Shown here: one piece after another, positions 24,445 to 37,624 of the stretch
Layout of the letters: each line of letters opens with the position of its first letter
How positions within the stretch are numbered: position 1 is the stretch's first letter
Assembly: GCA_905116865.2 (NCBI GenBank)
Contig: CAJHNH020008464.1
Span: 1 to 64,000 of the forward strand
Source of the DNA: Candidula unifasciata
Taxonomy: Eukaryota; Mollusca; Gastropoda; Stylommatophora; Geomitridae
Direction of reading: 5' to 3'
DNA length: 64,000 bases
Position numbers and translations under genes: made by a program
The notes under the pieces: generated by a model
What the model was told of the DNA's origin: nothing
Databases searched by the model: none
The model's input: the letters and a program-made list of their open reading frames with translations, nothing else

Positions 24445-27400
24445 CGTGCATGTGTGTGTGTGTGTGGGGGGGGGAGGGGTAGTTTGGGGACAGAAAGAGA
24501 GAGAGAACAAGCTATAATTAACCACACATTAAAAACGTAGTCAGTCACTAGCACCTAAACTTTTCACATTAAAAGATTTGTACTACAAGTTACATCATAA
24601 TTATATTTCAGCAAGGCCATTTTTTGTTAACTGATAAACCACAGTATATAAATTACACAAGCATAGCCCACAATTCCATTCTACAATGTTGTGTGGTCTG
24701 GCCAACAATTCTACTCCTGGCATTAAATCTGTGAGTGAGCCTACATATAACTGTTTGAGTACATAAATCTGCTTGCGTACTGCATTTACAATCAAACATG
24801 TGCAACAATGACAAATCGTGTAAGAGTGTACACAACCTCTGCTTAGACAGAACACTGCACTTCACACTAACAAAAAGAATATCACTGATATATTGTGCTT
24901 GCTGAATGAATAAATGAGGGATCTTCAGTGTAGTTATGAAAAGCTTCAGTTGATCTCTCAGTCTTGCAATAAAAATAAACTTACATGAGAAAGAATTATC
25001 AGGTTCCATAAGAAGGTGTTATCCAGATGCTCTTCATTATAAGCACCAGGATCTGTATATAAATATGGAAGAATATACATGCAAATTAAGTATGGAATTA
25101 CATAGGTAGAGAGAATACAGATGTGTTTTAAGTATGGATGATATTATATTCATATTATGTATGAAAAATATAGATGTGTATAATCTATAGACAATATTAC
25201 ATGTTTATTAAGTATGCTTAAAGAAAAATGCTTAAAATTCTTTGGAGAGCCAGAATGAGTAATTCTGAAAAAGCAAGTGCTCTAAGACATCTGATTTTGG
25301 AAAACGACAGTTATGGTTTTTGGCCATGTTATGTTCATTGTTCATTTCTGAGATTATCTTTATCACAGATCAGACATGATCATAAGTGCTGTGATCTCCT
25401 TCTGCACATGTCTCCAAGTGTTATTAAGCTAACAACTCCCATTCTATTCTGGTTTGTGTGACGGGGGGCTCCTGCATTGTTTTCCTATGTTATGAAACCG
25501 TGTTAAGAAAAGCAGGAAACGGAAACATGTGACAAAAAGAAAGATTTGTGGAATGAAAGATAAAGACAATGTGAGAAATTTTTTGACAGCTTTTTGTCAT
25601 GGCAGGGAAGGGTACCGGATGGGCACATGAACTAATACATGATGATAGAGGCCACAAGTCGTGGAGAGCAGGATCATACATGCCAGCCGGCAAGGCTCCT
25701 GGTGATGATGATTAAGCATGGAAAAATATTCATGTGTATGATGTATGAGTTAGCATATGTGGCTTAGGTGTAGCAAATGTGGTTTGTAATTCCAATATAT
25801 CCAGTTTAATTCCAGCTGCTTGTGATCTGACAGCAGACAACTCTGCATTGGTTCAGACAACAGTATTGAGAGCTAACTGTTCAGAAAGGAGTGGCAAACT
25901 ACTAAATGTAAAACTGCCTAGTCAAATCACAAACAGCAACAACAAAAAATGCTGGGGTTAGTTCTGCAATGCCTTCTAAAGGACAAGCAACTAATTAAAA
26001 AAAAATATTTTGTATAGAAAACGTGTGTAGATAATCTATAAATCAGTCTAGATTCTTATGTTGTAAAGCAAGGTCATTCAACTAGCGGCATGTGGGCCAA
26101 ATTTGGCCAAGGAAAGCCTGGCAAGTGGTCCCAGATCACTGCCAATTGTACTGTATTAATGATCTTTCTATGCCAGGGTGCTAACAGGGTTGAGTTTTGG
26201 AGGCCTCCACTACTTTCTTGGAGAAATCACTGGCAATTTATTTCATAATGTTAAACAGCCCCTGAAAAATTCACCCCAGCAACTTCTAAATATCTAAAAC
26301 TGTGATCACTGTGTTGGTAGTGAATGCTCTAAGCAGAGCTTTTTTTTCTGGTGGTACACAGTACAAGAATCTTGTTTAATTTTTACTTTTTTTTTTTAGA
26401 GGCATTATTTTTATTTTTTTAGACTTACTGTGACACTTTGGGGTGAGTACTGGTAAATTTGTAGGCACTCTGTGGTGAGTACAACAAACCAACTGCTTTT
26501 TAACAAGTGTATCATAAAAGACAACTAATTAAGGGTTTGTTGAAATTAAATGTGTTCATGGAAAAGGAGCAGATATCGTAGCATAGCTGTAAACCACAAT
26601 AAAACACGTCAACCACCCTTTTAACACTGCTGTCGTCCCCCCCCCCCCCCCCACAATGAAATTTGAAGAAAACGGGTAATTTTTTATTTTTTTAAAGATT
26701 TCTACAGGGCGTATGAGTTAAGGGCAAGCATAGAAGAACAAACATAACTAGAGGTATTGGTGGAAAGAAAGGAAGAGAGCAAGAGAAGATTCTTAACAGC
26801 GTTTTATTATGGCACAGACTTATTCTTTTGTGTATGCCCTCAAAAGAGCAGCTGGCATATTAAGTACTGGACTGCAGACAGGCTGCGATATCTGCGATTT
26901 TCATCCTAACACATCCAATTTCAGCAAGCATTATTAGTCGCCTTTTATGGCATGACTGTTAGGCAGGCAGTGGGCCTATACTTTTTATTTTCGTCCAAAA
27001 GAGGCCCTAAAACACATCAGGAAATGGCGAGGACAAATAGCATGTGAACATACATTTTATTGGAGCTGGCAATGGTACGGACGTGTAATTAGCTATAATG
27101 GCTTCTCAAAAAACAATATTACAGGGCTCAGTAGAGGGGAAGATGAGAAGAAGCGGACCAAGAAACATCTGGATACAGAACTTGACCAAGAGAGACCTGG
27201 ATACAGAACTTGACCAAGAAAGATCTGGATACAGAACTTGACTGACTGGACAGACGGTAGGCATGCAACCGTGAAGTCCATTGCATCTGACCATAAAAGT
27301 TGGAAGTAGCTGATCAGTCAGTCAACAGCAATTGGTGACCCAACAACTCACAATGTAAGGGACGATGATGACGATAATGATGATGGTGGAGCTTACAATA

Positions 27401-30400
27401 TGCGGAAAACATGGCACAACATACAACAACAATGGCAACAAAAACTTACGGTCCTGTAAGAAGACCAGAATGTTTGAGCACAGATGTGGAATAAACATCT
27501 TCAGGCCAATCTCTGGTTTTGCCTGATGAAAGAATAAAAGTAACATTAAGACTTCTTAATAGTTTCAAGACTCTCTAACAGCCTTCTCCTTCAGTGATCT
27601 CTGGTCATATGCTTAATCCATGTGGGCCTTAAACTGGGATGTCATCTCAAAGTCTCTTAGGTTCCCCAAAGCTTAGTTGTCAGGTCTACTGGGTGTGGCC
27701 ACAAGTTGCTTCACAGCTCATCCAGGTGAAGACAATCTTGAAAGAAGACGTGCTCTGGAATCTGTTTAGGACGAACACACTAGCAGAGAGTTGATGGGCT
27801 CATACCTAATTTATATGAGTGTCTGTTGAGTCTGTAGTGACCAGTGCATAAGCATCCCAACATGAAAACAAAAAAATCATAGCTGTCTCCACAATGAAGA
27901 CTGGTGCTTTCACCCAATGTTTATCAACTACATTTAATAAATTGACCTTATCATCCTTTTCAATCAAAAATTTTTATGAGACTGTCCCAAAGCATATGAA
28001 AAAAACTAATACTTATAAAAGGTTTTAAACAATGAAATGTGTAAAATACAGATAAGTAAGATCTGTAAAACATGTGCATGCAAAACTCAAGACAAAAGTC
28101 CAGGAGTGGACGAACAACCAGAACTTTCCATTGGAGTTTACAGATGGTGAATGCACACCACAAAAAACAAACAAAAAACAGCAGGAGGAGGAGGAGCAGA
28201 AGAACAACAAAAAGAAGAGCAGCAGGAGAAAAAGAAGAACAGCCATGACTCACTCGGATAGCTGCCCTGACCAAATGGGCTGTCAGCTTCCCACTCACTT
28301 TGACTTCAAACACATTGGAGAAGACAAATTCCCGAATTTTCTTCAAGGCACTCTGAAATCAAAAGTAACAGCATTCACAACTTAGTCTGCACATTTTACA
28401 AACTGTGTGCATTGACAATTAGCTAGTCACAACAGGGAAACTGAAATAAAAACATACACAGATTTTGCCAATAGAGAATCAACTTGTTGAGAAACAAAAA
28501 GTTAAAAAAAAAACACACAAAAAACAGCACATACTCCTAGACAGGTTTCATATTGAACATAATCAATTTATTGCAATACAAAAATTGGAATAAAGACATA
28601 GATCTTGCCACCCCCCCCCCCCCCCCCCCCCCCCCAAAACACCCACCCAACTTTCAGTACTGAATTAGTAAGTCACATTATAAAAATTAAAACAGCACAT
28701 AGTTCTAGTCATTTTTCAAACTGTGTTAACAGAAAAATAGCAAGTTGCAATTCATACAAAAACTAAAACAGGTCACATAATAGTATTCATTATTTTTTCC
28801 AAGCTGTCAATGAAATGTTAGCAAACTAGCAGAGAGGAAGAAAGTGAGCATGAGTGCCTTCCTGCCGGCATGGTGGTCGTGTGTTCAAATCTCCAACAAA
28901 TATGGGATTTAAAAAAACTGACCGTCTCCCATCGACTTAGCCTTAAATGGATACCAGAAAACTTCTGGGGACCTTAAAGTGGCTAGTCTCATATATACCA
29001 GTGTTCCTCAAATTGTTTACCCCTGTGGCTCACCAAAACAGGGCAAACTGTTTCCCAACCCACCTGACAGTCAACCAAACACAAAAACAACAATAAATGC
29101 AGACAGCCGTTTATTTGCTAATTCCGACATCACAAAATAAACATTTTCAACTGATGCGACATTTCTGAATTTTATTATCAAAGTGTTCATCCCACAGTCT
29201 GCAATCCTGGAAAAGAAAGACTGCCTACCCTAACCAGTTACATGATACGGCATATTCTTTTTATGGCCCATCTGGACTTTTCTGTAACCCAAAAGTGGGC
29301 CGCGCTCCACCGGTTCAAGAAAACCTATTAAAATATGGGGCGTGCACGGTATTACCCCAGATGCCTTACTTTACGGTACTTTTTTTTTTTTTTTTTACTA
29401 GAAGCCAGCAAAGTTTTGGTCAGTCTGAAACCATAAAAAGGTAAGTTAATAGAGAACTAACTGATGACAACACAAAATACAGAAAAAATTGCACAGTTCT
29501 TGTCAGTCTGAAAGCAAGTCAATAGAGAACTAACTAATGACAACACAAAATACAGAAGAGATCACACAGTTCTTGTCAGTCTGAAAGCAAGTTAATAGAG
29601 AACTAACTGAAGACAATACAAAATACAGAAGAGATAACACAGTTCCAGTCAGTCTGAAAGCAAGTTTATAGAGAACTAACTGATGACAATACAAAAGATA
29701 GAAGAGATTACACAGTTCTAGTCAGTCTGAAAGCAAGTTTATAGAGAACTAACTGATGACAACACAAAATATAGAAGAGACTGCACAGTGCTTGTCAGTC
29801 TGAAAGAGAACTAACTGATGACAACACAAAATGCAAGAAGAGATCACACAGTTCTTGTCAGTCTGAAAGAGAACTAACTGATGACAACACAAAATACAGA
29901 AGAGATCGCAAGTTCTTGCCAGTCCGAAAGCAAGTTAATAGAGAACTAACTGATGGCAACACAAAATACAGAAGAGATCACACAGTTCTTGTCAGTCTGA
30001 AAGCAAGTTAATAGAGAACTAATTGATGACAACACAAAATACAGAAGAGATCACACAGTTCTTGTCAGTCAGAAACCGAGTCAGCGGAGAACTAATTGAT
30101 GACAACACAAAATATAGAAGAGATCACACAATTCTGACCATGTAGATGGGTGTAGAGCATTGCTGCAACATGGCAGAGACTGTCGATGCCAGCCCCACTT
30201 CCAACACTGACTGTTCTGGGGTCTGTCTCTCTATGGCACCCACAGACGTGCCTTCCTGGCTGCTGTGCTCGATTAGATTCTGTATTCTGCAAAATTCAAT
30301 GTAAATTGCTTGTTACTATGTGTTTTAAATGTTATGCATGAAAACTCCTGTTTCTTCTTCTGCCTTTGTCCTTAGGGGGCAGCTGGCACACTGTGTTGTG

Positions 30401-33084
30401 GTTTACAGCTAGGCTGTAATATCAGCAACGTTCTGCACATATTATTTCAGCAAACCCTTGGCAGAGGCTGTTCTTCTCTCTTCTTCCCTTCCCACAACTA
30501 GAGCCTTGAAATATACAGTTAGGAAGGAAACAGGAAAAGGCCAACCATATCTCATATGTTGTGACCTAGAATTTATGAAGGCCGCCGACTGTTTCACATC
30601 CCAATATAGTATCTGTTATGGGACAAACTTGACATATTTTTTCAACAGACGATTATTCAGTTCAATAATATTATAAACACAGGCTTTATAAATTAAGATC
30701 TTCTTATCATTCATAAGCTGTAAACTCCACAGGAAACTTTTGTTTGTTCGTCCACCTCTGAACTTTAGTCATGTTCCAGAACTTGAGTTCTGGGTGCACA
30801 TCCATTTTGCTGATTTGGCTTATTTATAGGCAGACTGTTAGTTCCTCAGCTCTCAGGCAGATGTACTGACTTCAAAGAAAATACCTATAGTTAGTTGACT
30901 TTTATGGCACACTTATAAGGGACAGTGGATCTACTCCCCCCCCCCCCCCCCCCCCCAATGCACCCCGGAAATCCACATGGAGACATTATTGCTCATATCT
31001 TATATTTTTCCTCTTAATAAATGAATTCTGAGAATTTGTCTTCATTTAGTTTTAAGTTCACAAGTTCTTATTTTTTTTCTTTAGTGACTGAGAAACTGCT
31101 TTCTGCATTCATGTGGTTTTTGTCACATCAGCTTTAGAGATCTTTTAAACTACCAGGGTACAGAGTACTCTACTCAGCTGGGGGGGGAAGGGGGGTGTGC
31201 GTATTGTTGCGAACATAAAAAATTCCTTAGCAGTTGGAACAGCGCTGCGCGGGCAAAATTTTTAAGTTAAAAATCTAAGTATTTCAGGATCCTCACTAGT
31301 GCTACGGAGTACACGAAGTGTGCTGAGATTCTTCGGACTCAAGCTTTAGTTAGAAGTAGAACTAAGCACTTATGGGTTACCACCCTTGTGCCATGATGTT
31401 GATCCGTTGTATTAACAAACAAACTCAGCTGGGCTCTTGTTGACGGCAAAGGTCACTCAGAGGTTTCTTACTTGTAAATAATAAACTATAATTATAATAT
31501 AACTCTATAATCCAGTTTCACGCCTAACACAATACACCTCAACACCCCCCCCCCCTTTTTTTTCCCCTTTAAAACTTACAACACAGCAGCCAAACAGAAC
31601 CATCCCATGCTTTCAAATTTAGTACATAAGGTATTCTATTAATGCCTTTCATGTATTACTGTGTACATTACGTGAAACTGAAGCAAAAGGTGCTGGAGGA
31701 TGGGACAGTATGAATTATACTTCATTATCACATTTTTTTCTGATGGTTGCCTGCAATACCTTATGCATTGCCAATAACGTGATCAATTTAAATCAATTTA
31801 AATACATGCTTATAATTCAGAGTACATAAAGCAACTGAAATAACCAACTATCTTACCTGTCAAGAAAAGATAAAACATAGTCCTCAAACTGAGCTGTTGC
31901 AGAGCAAAGGTCTTTTTCATGCTAACAAACACAAAGGAAAGACAATATTAAAAATATGCTGTTTCAAAGTATTTCACTTGGAAATTGGAAAAGTGAATAG
32001 ATTATTGTACCTAAATTTTTAACTTTTCTTCTTTACCTTCATCAGCTACAAACTGTGGGCGGTAATTTCTGGTTGTTGTGTCCACTTCTGGACTTTAGTC
32101 TTGTTTCAAAACTGGAGTTTTGCGTGCACAACCATTATGCAAATCTGACTTATTTGTAAACAGAATGTTAATCCCAGGTAGATGCACTCCGATTTCAAAA
32201 GAAAACCTCCCGCATTAGTCAACTTTTATGACATACTTGTTAAGAAGAGGCAGCAATTTCTTTATCCTCACTCCCTCAACCACCCCCACCCCCACCCCCC
32301 CCCTCCCCCCAATGCCTCTCAATAAGGCCCCTGAAATCCACATGAGAAAAAGTTTCAACATTTTATGAGCTGTGATATTCTCAGTATCACTTATACTGAA
32401 TGCTCTAACGGGATGCAGAAGTGTATACCCACATGTGCCAGTGGTGCACCAGAACGAGGGCTCAAACTGGCTAACAGAGATAGGATCAAATTTTCCTCTC
32501 AAGTCGAAGTGCCTCGGTCTGAGTGGCAAGAAACTAACATCTAAACACAATATGCCAGATCTGTTTAACGGATATGCTCACAACTCTCAGGTACTTGAAT
32601 AAGATCAAAGTTAAGACTGACAAGGTTAAACAACAAGGAATTTCCACCATAGTTCACAACCAGTAAATTCGGAAGAAACAATTAAAAGATATTTGACATT
32701 CACTAAACAAAACTAGAGGTCTCAATGCAGCTTCAATGGCAAAGTTGTCAAGACTTGTATGCTGCGTGCTGGAAGCCATGGGTTTGTTTTATAATGTATT
32801 GTTTAATTAAAGAACTGAGGAAAATTATCCGAGATAAAACCTGGTACTATGAAGTCGAACCTATCACCTCTACTATTTGACACACATGTGCAATGCAAAT
32901 GAAGAGGCTATAATAACACTTCAAATAATAATAACTAATATAATGAAAGGTGCTGAATATCCGCTCAAACCCACCACTCATTCTTTACTGGCATTTTGTA
33001 CTTCTAGGACTCTATAATTGGTGTTCACAGAAAATACAGGTGTTACTTAATATCCTTCATGCTAAGATTCTTCTTCTTCTGCCC

Positions 33085-33131
<47 letters not shown>

Positions 33132-36100
33132 TGTGAAAATTAGACCCTGAACTAATTTGTCCCTAGCCATCCTTTCAATTCCTATCTCATCTTTTATGTA
33201 ACTCTTGTTTCCGTTTTAGACGGAGGGGATAGAACAAGTGTAGGGATGTCCTGAGTGCAGTGAGGTCAATTCTTGATTCATTCATTCTTTCCGTTTTAGA
33301 CCTGTTCACAACTGGTTGGCTTTTTAAGCTGAATCTGTTTAACTGATGGGGTAGCAACCACTAAACTAAACCACCCTTGGGGTCACCTTGTATAATATGC
33401 TTGTTGGGTGCAATGTTACTGTTCTTTGCTTCCCCTATGTACGAGCTCTGGTAATACATATGCAAGCGAAATTTGTGTATCTTCTTTCTTCTTCTTTAGT
33501 CTTTTTGTTTAATGCTGTAAAGCATCCTAAAGAGGTGTCAGATATAATTTGCAGTTTTTACTAGCTGCATAACTTGTGTGAATGTCATTATTCCATTTCT
33601 GTAGTGTCTCTTTTACTCCATCCATCCATGTCTTTCTGGGTTAGCCTCTTGCCTTGTTGCCAGTAGTGGTCATGTAGTACACGCTAGCTGCTGGGTTATT
33701 TGGTTCCATTCTAACCAGATGACCAACAATTTTGACATTATGTGAAATAATTTACCAGTATTGTGCCTACAGCTGTCATGAGTTCTTTGTTGATGACTCT
33801 TGTCTCTCTTTTTTTTTGTTAAATTCGCAGCATCTTATGCATCTCATAAGTTGTAACTTAGTGTATACAGTCTTCAAATCGATTATTAATTAGCCAACAA
33901 GCAAACAGATTATTCATTATTTGCTTCTAGTGGGGACAGTTCAAAAACAAAAATTAAAAACACAACTGTAGTGACAGATAGCTCACCTCTGTCAAACCTT
34001 GCACAGTGAAGCTAGCCTCGCTGCAGTCCACAATGGGTATTAGAGTGACAAATGTTGACACCATCTGAAGGGTGACCTGGTAAACATTAAATATAGAATT
34101 ATATAACCTTTCATGTTTTGCTGATAAATCTATGCCTATTCCATTAGGCACTCATCGTGATGATGCAGTCAATGATCCTAGTGAAAAGATTTTGACTGCA
34201 ATAGCAGGGGCCTTGTTAGCGCAGTTGATAAGAGACTCGCTTTTAAATCCAGCTGCAACTAGCTGCAGCCCACGGCGGGTGTTCAAAACGGTTACCAGGG
34301 TTCACCCAGCCTATATGTAATGGGTACCAGAGTTAACACTCTGGGGTAAATGAAGGAACGTCGCTGTAGCAACAGAGTTGCGTGTGGATGGCAACACAGG
34401 CGGACAGTTTCGTATCAGCTGTCCGTACTGGTGGCACAGAACTTATGATTTATAACCGTGTGCAATGACGCTGGTTCACATCTCCCAACTTTACTTTTTT
34501 TTTTTTTTTACTGTAATGATCACTGCAAAGATTTTGACTGCAATGATCATGATAATTGTATGCAGCATGGATTCTTACAAGCTTCAAAACTAACCAGATC
34601 TAGAAAAACAGACAATCCAACTTACTAGAGTTTTTTTGAAATCATTGGCATCTATTCCAGGCAGGGACAGTTTGAGCAATGGAAGCACATGGGAAGGGCC
34701 CTCTGGATAATACTTGGGTGAAGTCAGCATCGGTCGAATAACAGAAACAATGCAGATCATGCAGGCAATCAATCGGTGGGGTTCAATCAGGGTTTCCATG
34801 GCAGGATACATTCTGGTGAGACAGCAAAACTTATCAACTATAATAACAACAACAACCAAGAGAATACAATTAAACATGTCTTCCCTCACTCTGTATCTTT
34901 TCACATTTATCAACTGTCTAACCCACAGCTTCCTGAATTTGTATGTTGGTGACACATGTCAGACTAACATAATTTGGCGCCATGGTAATTCAGTTTACTA
35001 GAAAATAAGAGATTTAACAGAGGTTAACCTAATCCCATATAGGTTATAGGAACACATAAACAGATTGTAATAACCTAAATGTTTCATGAAACAACCTGTC
35101 TCATGAAAGCCTTTCACTTACATTGAAAGCAGGTAACATTTTCAAGATTAATATCACTGTTATAACTTATGAGTTACAACAACAACAAAAATTTAAAAAC
35201 TCCAATAACCGGCAATACACCTTCACACTGCAGCCGACACACTAATGTGTCATGACACATAGTTTCAGAAGACTGTGGTCTAACTTTTGATGGGTGACGA
35301 CTCTTTTTCTTATCCACATTTGTAACAAGATATAGGAATGGGGACAGTCTAAACCTGTGAGAGACTGAGTCTTTCCAGCTGGCAAAGATGAAAGCAATGT
35401 TCTGTGAAGTGTTCACATGCTACATAAACATAGTATCATGAGATGGGGTGTCCAGTTCCATAGCTCATTTCCTTTAGATCCCCAAAATTTTGAAAATTTA
35501 TGAGGTGACTGAACCTTGAATACTGTCCTGCTTTGCTTTATTTTTTTTTTAATTTAGACCTTTTTCATTCAACTGGTGAACTGGACATATGATGCTGAGC
35601 TCATATTTTATTTGATTAGAGACTAATCAGCTTTCACCTATTCACCTAGGAAAATCTCCAGAAATGGCGCCTGGAATGTTAGAACTTTGCACAATGTAGG
35701 AAGGGCAGTGGAGGTGGTTAGAGAAATGAAACATTATAAGATTGGTATTAAAAAAACAAATCTCTGAAAAAGACCAGAGAGTGAAGTTAAAAAAAAGTAG
35801 GGAGGACAAAGGATGAGCTTCATGCAATAGCAAAGGGTAAGATTACTTGGCAGGAGCTGGCAGAGGGCCTGTGCTCCACTGGGGGATAATGGGCTTAAAA
35901 AAGACAACAGTTTTAAATATTATAATGCTGCAGCTCAATGCTTTAATTACATACTGAAGCCATCCTAGCATCCCCTCCACACTTCCTATTTACTTTAAAG
36001 ACAGTGACTCACTTTTCTACCTCCAAGGCTGGGAAGACAACATCCGACAGTCCCTGACTGACAGAGGACAGGAATGAAACGAAGCCAGAAAGAAAACTGC

Positions 36101-37585
36101 TGACAGAGAAGTCTGGCGATCTCTCTGGCAAACCTCTATACCCCAAAATATAAGAGAAGCAACTAAGTAAAGTAAAGACTTACTTTTCTAACAAAGGAGG
36201 GGCAACAATCTCTGGCCTCAGTGTTGCCAGGTTTCGCAGGGCCATGGAAGCTTCCTGACTGCCAAACTTGCTGAACATGGCCACAAATAAAGATGATTTT
36301 AGGCTCTCAACAAACTCAGTGATCTGGGCATCTGTCAGTTTGTGTGAGTCTGGTATAGGAGGCAGCCATGACAATGCCTTGTATCTTTCTCTGTTAAGAC
36401 ATGTATGTCGCAAAACAAATTATAAATGTGATAAAAGGTACAACAGCGCAGTAACAAAAAACAGTCTCTAATAAATGTGTTTAAAAATAGAAGCAAATCC
36501 ATTTTAAGCAACTAAAGTTAAGAAAGCATAAGAAATTCTAACCATGGTAATTACATTTTTTTCTTTTTCAAATTAAATCCTGTGTGGGTTCCAGAACCCC
36601 TTGTTGTAGAAAAATGAATAGACCCCTTGTCCCTCTAACAAGCATGTTTTAAAGGATTATTAATTAGGCATGTTTCCCTCAAGTGCTTCTACCTGAGAGG
36701 CAAGGAACCAAAGGACTGCATACATAAAAGCCAGACCTATCAGATGTGCATGCAAAACTCACATTAAAGTCCAGAAATAGACATACAACTAGAACATTTT
36801 GCTGGAGTTTACACCCGCTGAATGCTAAGCAGTAGAAGAAGATCAGATTAAAAAGCAAAATAAATCTGATTAAAATGTTTTGGCAGAAATTGTGATCTAA
36901 GTCTGATGTCATAGCACTCAGAAATTGCTAATGCGTGCTGCTTCCCTCAGAAAATGAAGAAGTGTGGACATTTACAGTTCCACTAGCCAATTGATTATCG
37001 AGAATCACCAGGAATTTTACAAGGCTGCATTTTACACTCTCCTTATTCCCTTTTTACAACAAGCTGAACAAACCTACAGCAAAAATAAGCAGAAACTTTT
37101 CTCAACATTTACAGTATTATAAACTACTAATCCCAACACGACACATCAACAACTTGAAGATCCTTACAGATCTACCCTAACACTTTGCTGAAGCAACTGG
37201 AGGAAGAGAAGAAGCCACCTTGATAGTAAATGTACTTGACTTCATATTTTCATTGTATATTAAAAGGAACTTTAGACCACCGTCATATTGAATATTATTG
37301 CAGGTAGAATGGAGTGGCTACTTTCTATTAAATAAAATACATATTTGTGTTGGCACTTCTGGCGGCTGCCTTATGCATTTAAAGCATGTGTACGCTACTG
37401 GCTTTGCTGAGACTGCAATATGCCTCAATTTTTACACAAGGGTCAGTGATGGACATTCTGTGCGGTTTTCACAAATATTTAGTTTGTAGGAGACAAAAAT
37501 CTTTTCACTTAAATAACTGAGTAGCAACTGAATATGTAAATGATTTCATTTAAAAATTCCAGAATGAAGACAATAAGAATGAAGT

Positions 37586-37624
<39 letters not shown>

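Noticed and set aside
24120..24554. His/Thr-rich ORFs of 60-144 codons
   Set aside because: They translate the (GT)n microsatellite.
32950..33150. Proline-rich protein
   Set aside because: The prolines are encoded by an uninterrupted C45 homopolymer in an intron.
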